Shown in pieces: positions 5,740 to 10,423 of a DNA stretch of 10,423 bases (its first letter is position 1; each line of letters opens with the position of its first letter). The notes beneath the pieces were generated by a model, which saw nothing but the letters and a program-made list of their open reading frames with translations, had not been told where the DNA came from and did no database searches. Both the position numbers and the translations under genes were made by a program. This stretch comes from CAZTLI01 sp964614375 (GTDB lineage Bacteria; Chloroflexota; Anaerolineae; Aggregatilineales; Phototrophicaceae): positions 1 to 10,423 of the forward strand of contig CAZTLI010000164.1 of assembly GCA_964614375.1 (NCBI GenBank). The letters run 5' to 3'.

Positions 5740-6767
5740 GGGATAACGCCAAGTCCGGGCGTGTCGGGCAGCGTTAATCGTCCATTATCAATGGTGACGC
5801 CACGATACGGGTCGTTGGTGATCAGGAGGATGCTATCAAGGTCGGCATAATCGACCAGGGGGGCAAGATGGGCAGCGGCAGTCAGCGCGACAGAGCTTTC
5901 GACCATGCAGCCAATCATCACTTTCATGCCATAGGCACGCGCGAGGGCAATCATCTGGCGGGCAGGGCGTAATCCGCCGCATTTTGCGAGTTTGATGTTA
6001 ATGCCATCTACCAATCCGACCAGTGCCGGCACGCTCTCTACACCCTGTACGGATTCATCAGCGATCAAGGGTGGCAGGTTGGCGGGTAACTTCTGACGCA
6101 GCGTTTCCCAACCAGCCATATCCGCTTTAGCGACAGGCTGCTCGACAAACAACACATCAAATTCAGCCAGACGCGGTATCAGAGACAGCGCATCCGCCGC
6201 TGACCATCCGCCATTGGCATCGACGCATAGCCCCGCGTTGGGTAGTTGTTCGCGCGCTGTTTGCACATACGTCAAATCGGCGTCAATAGAGCCGCTGCCC
6301 AATTTGAGCTTAATCAGTGGATACTTCGCAGCAGCACGAAGTCGAGCGCGATAATCCGCTGGATCATCTGCCATCGCCACGGTGAACGACGTGACTGGAC
6401 TGCGCGCCGGATTCAATCCCCACAGTCGATACAACGGTTGACCAAGCTGCTTGCCCCACAGGTCATGCAGTGCAATGTCAACAGCAGCGCGGGCCGACGA
6501 TGACTCATTGTCTGGCAGGTGATTGAGTGTATCTTCCAGCCATCCTGCGTGATTATTCAACGCCGACTGCAACTCGGGATGATTAAAATAGTCCAAAACA
6601 CGCCCGGTTGATTCGCCGTAGTAGGGGACGACAGCCGCTTCACCGATGCCCGTGTGTGTCCCGTCGTCTATGTGAATCAGGATGTTTTCGCGATGGGTGG
6701 TCGCGCCATACGAAATCTTGAAAGGCGATTCGAGTTGCAGCTTGAGGGGTTCAACACCAATGTGCAT
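5733..6767 (-). CDS. ykfB: Dipeptide epimerase (L-Ala-D/L-Glu type, enolase superfamily), 344 aa
   Basis: Converts L-Ala-D-Glu from peptidoglycan to L-Ala-L-Glu so that it can be split and reused. It has the muconate-lactonizing subgroup layout, numbered from the chosen ATG: KLK with catalytic Lys155 (157 from the upstream TTG), metal ligands Asp183 (VDANGGW), Glu209 (VEQPV) and Asp237 (ADES), and second catalytic Lys259 in NIKLAK. DLD at 309-311 matches the dipeptide-binding DxD of Ala-Glu epimerases, which distinguishes it from o-succinylbenzoate synthase or muconate cycloisomerase. The length is normal. The start is ATG at 6767-6765 with GAGAG upstream; a TTG six bases earlier has no room for a ribosome site. 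It begins 9 nt after the peptidase stop, so it is last in a three-gene operon. Exact dipeptide specificity is uncertain. Confidence 0.92.
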   Translation of the reverse strand: MHIGVEPLKLQLESPFKISYGATTHRENILIHIDDGTHTGIGEAAVVPYYGESTGRVLDYFNHPELQSALNNHAGWLEDTLNHLPDNESSSARAAVDIALHDLWGKQLGQPLYRLWGLNPARSPVTSFTVAMADDPADYRARLRAAAKYPLIKLKLGSGSIDADLTYVQTAREQLPNAGLCVDANGGWSAADALSLIPRLAEFDVLFVEQPVAKADMAGWETLRQKLPANLPPLIADESVQGVESVPALVGLVDGINIKLAKCGGLRPARQMIALARAYGMKVMIGCMVESSVALTAAAHLAPLVDYADLDSILLITNDPYRGVTIDNGRLTLPDTPGLGVIPK

Positions 6768-6776
6768 AGTCAACTC

Positions 6777-7991
6777 TCAATGGACAGTGACGATGTGTGT
6801 CATCCGGGTAAGCATATTGCCTAAATCGAGTGTAGACACGAGCACGCGCATATACTCGCCACCGCGTGCGTGGATAGCATACGGTTCACGATCCATGTAC
6901 CCGATATACATCACAACATGACCCGGCAAGAACATGAGGTCTCCCGGTGTGGCTGTTTCGATGATCTGTGTTTTACGTGTTTCGGTTGACGATTCAGGTG
7001 AAAACGTAAGGATAGTCTGCCCGATTCTTCCTTGCTGGCTGCTGTTGCGCGGCAGATGTAGGCCACACAACGCATAACAATCCTGCACGAAGCGAGAACA
7101 ATCGCGTCCGAATATGCCCAAACGTGACCCGCCCCATGCGTACCGTTCACCGAGCATGGAGAACGCCGATTCGAGCAGGTTTCGCACGCTGAACGGACTG
7201 TAGCCATATTGAAAGTGTTTATCCGCTTTTGGAATATAACCAGCGACGAAGCACAACGCGCCGACACTATCTTTTTGAGGAATGCGAACGCGATAGAGCG
7301 AATCGGTTTCTTCAATCAATGGCAGACGGGTGCTCATCTGAGGGGTGATACCGCCGCCCCGTTCAAGACCTACTAATCCGCGCGAAACTCGACAAATGAC
7401 CCAACTTTCTGATTGCGTATAGTCAAGAACAATATCCCGTCCACCAAACGCAGCATCCTCAAGTCGAAGCCAGCCCATATACATGGGTGTGATACAGAAG
7501 CCCCACTGCTCGTCACGGCTAACAGCCAACTTTGCTACTGGTGTTCCCACATCCAGCGTCGTTTCCTGAAAGGCATCAGTCTTTATTTCAAATCGCGCGC
7601 TCGTAACCAAATCATCACTGGGGAAGGCGCGTAGTCGCGTTGACCGCACAGTTAATCCATATTGGACATCGACATTTCCCGACATATCCGGCCTTGCGTT
7701 GTCAATAATCTGCTCAAAATACTGTGTATCCACTAAACTGCCATCAGCATGATAGCGCGGAGATGTCGGCTGTTCATAGTGGTCAATGTGAGCGAATACA
7801 TCTTCAGTCGATAATTGCTCAGGGACAGTATTTACGTGAGGTAAATCGAGCTTTGCATAGACCTGCCGATTAAATGCTTCGATTTCGTCAAGCGACAGCA
7901 AAGGCGTATCGGGTTCTGGAAAATGACTCAACCAGAACTCCGGCAAAAGCATTTCTGGCTTCACACCGGGAATTCGCAGCAAATCAATCAT
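6777..7991 (-). CDS. ykfC: SH3b-NlpC/P60 peptidase, YkfC-like, 404 aa
   Basis: A cysteine peptidase expected to cut gamma-D-Glu to diaminopimelate bonds in peptidoglycan peptides, releasing L-Ala-D-Glu. The order is an N-terminal helical segment (about 1-105), an SH3b-type region (GLTVRSTRLRAFP at 112-124 and onward to about 250), then the NlpC/P60 domain (266-404). The catalytic residues are Cys298 in GRDCSRF, His358 in LPGHVVMYIG and His374 in YAIHA. The Y-PFS--NLLE linker and domain order match Bacillus YkfC. There is no signal peptide or membrane segment, so it probably acts in the cytoplasm on imported muropeptides, which is inference. Its ATG overlaps the threonine synthase stop (ATGA) and no clear Shine-Dalgarno is visible, consistent with translational coupling. 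The next gene encodes the matching epimerase. Confidence 0.92.
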   Translation of the reverse strand: MIDLLRIPGVKPEMLLPEFWLSHFPEPDTPLLSLDEIEAFNRQVYAKLDLPHVNTVPEQLSTEDVFAHIDHYEQPTSPRYHADGSLVDTQYFEQIIDNARPDMSGNVDVQYGLTVRSTRLRAFPSDDLVTSARFEIKTDAFQETTLDVGTPVAKLAVSRDEQWGFCITPMYMGWLRLEDAAFGGRDIVLDYTQSESWVICRVSRGLVGLERGGGITPQMSTRLPLIEETDSLYRVRIPQKDSVGALCFVAGYIPKADKHFQYGYSPFSVRNLLESAFSMLGERYAWGGSRLGIFGRDCSRFVQDCYALCGLHLPRNSSQQGRIGQTILTFSPESSTETRKTQIIETATPGDLMFLPGHVVMYIGYMDREPYAIHARGGEYMRVLVSTLDLGNMLTRMTHIVTVH

Positions 7992-9289
7992 GACAGGACA
8001 GGCTCGGGTTCAATAGTAAGGATGCGCGTGATTTCTTCGATAGACGGTTCAGCTTGATGCAGCTTATTGGGGTAGGTCGCTGTCACATCGTCCAATTCGT
8101 TATTGTGATAGGCAATCGTCGCGCCGGGGTCTTTGAGGATATGCCCGGTAAGAATGCCAAGCACCGTATCGCCACGCCTGATGATACCTTTTTCAACCAG
8201 CTTACGTGTGCCCGCCAGCGAACAGGCCGACGCCGGTTCACAGCCGATTCCCTGACGGTCAATCATCGCTTTGGCATCCATAATCTCTTGATCGGTGACT
8301 TCTTCCACGACGCCATCTGTCCACTTGATAGTGCGCGCCGCTTTGGGATAGTTCACGGGATTGCCAATTTTAATAGCCGTGGCGATGGTTTCGGCATGAA
8401 CAGGTTCTAGCTGGTCAAAGTCACGTAGAAAGCTGCGATAAAGCGGATTCGCGCCGTGCGCCTGAATAATCGCCACGCGCGGGAGACGTTCAATCAAACC
8501 AATCTCGTACATTTCTTTGAGCGCTTTACCAAACGCGGAGCTATTGCCCAGATTTCCGCCGGGGCACACAATCCAATCGGGCACTTGCCAACCCAACTGC
8601 TGCATTGCCTCAATCATGATGGACTTTTGACCTTCTAATCGGAATGGATTCACGGAGTTGAGCACATAGATATTCAATTCTTCCGAGACTTCGCGCACCA
8701 GTTCAAGATTGCGGTCAAAATCGGCGTTGATTTGTATGGCGGTTGCACCATACGCAATACCCTGTGCCAGTTTTCCGAGCGCAATCTGTTTATTCTGGAA
8801 GAAGATAATGCCTTCCATACCCGCGCGCGCCGCATAGGCCGCTAATGACGATGATGTATTTCCAGTAGAGGCACAGGCGACTCTGGTCATGCCCAAAGCC
8901 CGTGCCTGAGAAACTCCACTGGTCATCCCTCTGTCTTTAAATGAACCCGTCGGATTTTCACCTTCATGCTTGAGGTACAGCGTGTCCACGCCGACCCATG
9001 CCGCTAGACGCGGCAAGTTGTAGAGATTCGTGTTGCCTTCGGGGAAACTGACAATTTCGTCGTCATCTAATATCGGGTTGATGAGTTCTTTGTAGCGCCA
9101 GACTCCGCTGTTATAGGGATGGTCAAGGTGAGTCAGTCGTTGAGCAAAGGTGCTGGTTGTAACGGCAGACTTCAACACGGAAATGTCATGCTGTACATCA
9201 AGCAAGCCGCCGCAGTTTTCGCAGTTATAGATGATTGTTTTGATTGGGTATTGCTGATTGCAATCCATACATTGTAGTATGCTGGTCAT
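7988..9289 (-). CDS. thrC: Threonine synthase with N-terminal zinc ribbon, 433 aa
   Basis: Converts O-phosphohomoserine to threonine and phosphate with PLP. Numbered from the chosen ATG: a four-cysteine ribbon CxxC (7, 10) and CxxC (23, 26), FPEGNTNL (82-89) near the active site, NPTGSFKDRGM with Lys118 as the Schiff-base lysine, ASTGNTSSS (140-148), and the glycine-rich PLP phosphate loop GGNLGNSS (244-251). This is the shorter fold-type II threonine synthase, not the long E. coli type. The start is ATG at 9289-9287 with GGAG 9 nt upstream. A TTG six bases earlier would lie only 3 nt from GGAG and is less likely. It is first in an operon with the YkfC-like peptidase (ATGA overlap) and the epimerase, and divergent from thrB across 53 bp. 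Confidence 0.95.
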   Translation of the reverse strand: MTSILQCMDCNQQYPIKTIIYNCENCGGLLDVQHDISVLKSAVTTSTFAQRLTHLDHPYNSGVWRYKELINPILDDDEIVSFPEGNTNLYNLPRLAAWVGVDTLYLKHEGENPTGSFKDRGMTSGVSQARALGMTRVACASTGNTSSSLAAYAARAGMEGIIFFQNKQIALGKLAQGIAYGATAIQINADFDRNLELVREVSEELNIYVLNSVNPFRLEGQKSIMIEAMQQLGWQVPDWIVCPGGNLGNSSAFGKALKEMYEIGLIERLPRVAIIQAHGANPLYRSFLRDFDQLEPVHAETIATAIKIGNPVNYPKAARTIKWTDGVVEEVTDQEIMDAKAMIDRQGIGCEPASACSLAGTRKLVEKGIIRRGDTVLGILTGHILKDPGATIAYHNNELDDVTATYPNKLHQAEPSIEEITRILTIEPEPVLS

Positions 9290-9342
9290 GCCCAATTTCT
9301 CCTGATTTTGTGCAGGAATTCACACTGTAAAGGATAACACCT
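9290..9342. promoter_or_regulatory. Divergent thrC/thrB intergenic region
   Basis: Only 53 bp separate the two starts, so promoters in both directions must share it or lie inside the opposite gene. I found no convincing -35/-10 pair on either strand. TGTG (9310-9313) and CACA (9321-9324) flank an 8-bp core as a weak dyad, and the AAAGG/CCTTT inverted repeat covers the thrB ribosome site. Regulation of the pair is therefore not readable here. Confidence 0.4.
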
Positions 9343-10302
9343 TTGACACCAAAAACCAGTGCCGAAGCCACTTCAGCCGAAGCGTTTGCGCCCGCGACCA
9401 TGGCGAATCTCGGTGTTGGTTTCGATATTCTTGGATTGGCGCTAGAAGGTCTGGGTGATACCGTTATTACCACATGGCACGATACACCCGGCGTGACTAT
9501 TCTCGATATTGAAGGCGATGGTGGCGCGCTGCCGCGTGAATCAGGGAAAAATACCGCAGCAATTGCGGCAAATGCTGTATTGAAACTTGTCAAAGCAAAT
9601 CGTGGCGTGGGTATTCATTTAAAAAAAGGTCTCCCCCTCGCCAGTGGACTCGGCAGCAGTTCGTCCAGTGCGGTTGCAGCAGCAGTCGCAGTCAATGCCT
9701 TGCTCGGCAACCCGCTCAGTAAAGCCGAAGTGCTGTCCGCGACGCTGGAAGCGGAAGCGGCTGTTAGTGGCTATCATGCTGATAATGTGGGGCCATGCTT
9801 GTTTGGGGGTATCACACTCATTACGGGCACATCCGCAAATGATATTCGCAATCTCCCTGTACCCGATAATCTGTATCTTGCATTGGTGACGCCCAATGTC
9901 GCTGTTCCGACGGCAGAAGCACGGGCAGTTCTGCCGCAATCGGTCCCACTGAAGCAGATGGTCGCGCAAACCGGGCATGTCGCGGTTTTGATTGATGCGC
10001 TGTATCGTGGCGACATTGCAACATTGGCAGAAGCGATGGAAGGCGATGGTGTGGTCGAACCCGCACGCGCGCATCTGATGCCACTGCTACAAGAGGCGCG
10101 TTTCGTCTCCAAACGTGAGGGCGCGTATGGGCTGGTTATCAGTGGGGCGGGGCCGACTCTGGCGGCAGTTTGTGATGACGGCGCTGCTGCCCGGCGTACA
10201 GCGACGGCCCTGCAAATGCTCTATGATGATGCCAAAATTGGCGGAATTACACACACTTCAAGAGTCAATAAGGATGGGGCACAGGTCGTCAAAATCCATT
10301 GA
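9343..10302 (+). CDS. thrB: Homoserine kinase (GHMP family), 319 aa, TTG start
   Basis: Phosphorylates homoserine with ATP to O-phosphohomoserine, the substrate of threonine synthase. GHMP-kinase motifs in order: FAPATMANLGVGFD at 15-28 (substrate side), the phosphate loop GLPLASGLGSSSSS at 96-109, EAEAAVSGYHADNVGP at 136-151 with the likely catalytic Glu138, and the C-terminal GLVISGAGPTLAAV at 263-276. The length is typical for ThrB. The only sensible start is TTG at 9343 with AAAGGA 8 nt upstream; the first in-frame ATG is codon 20, inside the conserved N-terminal motif. A small inverted repeat (AAAGG 9329-9333, CCTTT 9340-9344) covers the ribosome site and the first bases of TTG. No good terminator follows. 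Confidence 0.95.
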   Translation: MTPKTSAEATSAEAFAPATMANLGVGFDILGLALEGLGDTVITTWHDTPGVTILDIEGDGGALPRESGKNTAAIAANAVLKLVKANRGVGIHLKKGLPLASGLGSSSSSAVAAAVAVNALLGNPLSKAEVLSATLEAEAAVSGYHADNVGPCLFGGITLITGTSANDIRNLPVPDNLYLALVTPNVAVPTAEARAVLPQSVPLKQMVAQTGHVAVLIDALYRGDIATLAEAMEGDGVVEPARAHLMPLLQEARFVSKREGAYGLVISGAGPTLAAVCDDGAAARRTATALQMLYDDAKIGGITHTSRVNKDGAQVVKIH

Positions 10303-10318
10303 TTGGTTTATGACCTGT

Positions 10319-10347
10319 TTGACAGGCACAGACCGGGTTCTTATACT
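10319..10347 (+). promoter_or_regulatory. Strong sigma-70 promoter reading out of the window
   Basis: TTGACA (10319-10324, perfect -35) and TATACT (10342-10347, 5 of 6) are exactly 17 bp apart, starting 17 bp past the thrB stop. Transcription would begin near 10354. No open reading frame with a ribosome site follows before the window ends, so the transcript has an untranslated leader of at least 65-70 nt. Confidence 0.75.
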
Positions 10348-10423
10348 TGGCGACACACAATGACACATTAAGTATCTATCCGAGAAATCAGTTAGGGATT
10401 GCAAAAGCAGGTGAAACTCGCTG

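Noticed and set aside
5733..6767. o-Succinylbenzoate synthase or muconate cycloisomerase
   Set aside because: The DLD dipeptide-binding motif and the adjacent YkfC-like peptidase favour a dipeptide epimerase.
9619..10112. Overlapping minus-strand open frames opposite thrB
   Set aside because: They are shadows of the thrB frame; their translations show no domain and no start signal.
10115..10363. Plus-strand open frame across the thrB 3' end
   Set aside because: It is out of frame with thrB, has no ribosome site, and spans the outward promoter.

Overview
The window is bacterial chromosomal DNA of middling G+C content, densely packed with housekeeping-type metabolic genes. I see no mobile element, phage gene, CRISPR array, tRNA or rRNA. 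The gene set (plant-like cystathionine gamma-synthase, zinc-ribbon threonine synthase, separate homoserine kinase, FHA plus Clp_N pair, SAM-I riboswitch) would suit a Chloroflexota/Anaerolineae-type organism. That placement is a guess from family resemblance and would need a database search.

Layout, left to right. (1) 1-663, minus strand: a small FHA-domain protein whose stop overlaps (ATGA) the start of a Clp_N-domain protein that runs off the left edge. (2) 745-2446, minus strand: one reading frame joining an ArsR-type winged helix to a complete MurA. It has a perfect-consensus sigma-70 promoter upstream, CGATAT repeats around that promoter, and a good terminator. (3) 2554-3909, plus strand: a group II PLP-dependent amino acid decarboxylase transcribed divergently from the MurA fusion. 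(4) 3910-4384: a gene-free stretch with a 12-bp tandem repeat, a strong extended -10 promoter, a SAM-I (S-box) riboswitch and two successive intrinsic-terminator hairpins. (5) 4385-5674, plus strand: plant-like cystathionine gamma-synthase controlled by that riboswitch, ending at a terminator that overlaps the end of the convergent operon. (6) 9289-5733, minus strand: a tight operon of threonine synthase, an SH3b-NlpC/P60 cell-wall peptidase (ATGA overlap) and a dipeptide epimerase (9-nt gap). (7) 9343-10302, plus strand: homoserine kinase, divergent from threonine synthase across 53 bp. (8) 10303-10423: a strong promoter pointing out of the window, with a leader whose last bases faintly resemble a cobalamin-riboswitch core.

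How the genes fit together. Homoserine kinase makes O-phosphohomoserine, threonine synthase turns it into threonine, and a plant-like cystathionine gamma-synthase may take the same intermediate towards methionine. That would be a plant-style branch point, but with methionine control at the RNA level through the SAM riboswitch. The NlpC/P60 peptidase and the epimerase form a classical murein-peptide recycling pair that releases L-Ala-D-Glu and then epimerises it to L-Ala-L-Glu. Here that pair is translationally coupled to threonine synthase. The most unusual single object is the in-frame ArsR-MurA fusion, which also keeps a well-formed internal ribosome-binding site and start for MurA alone.
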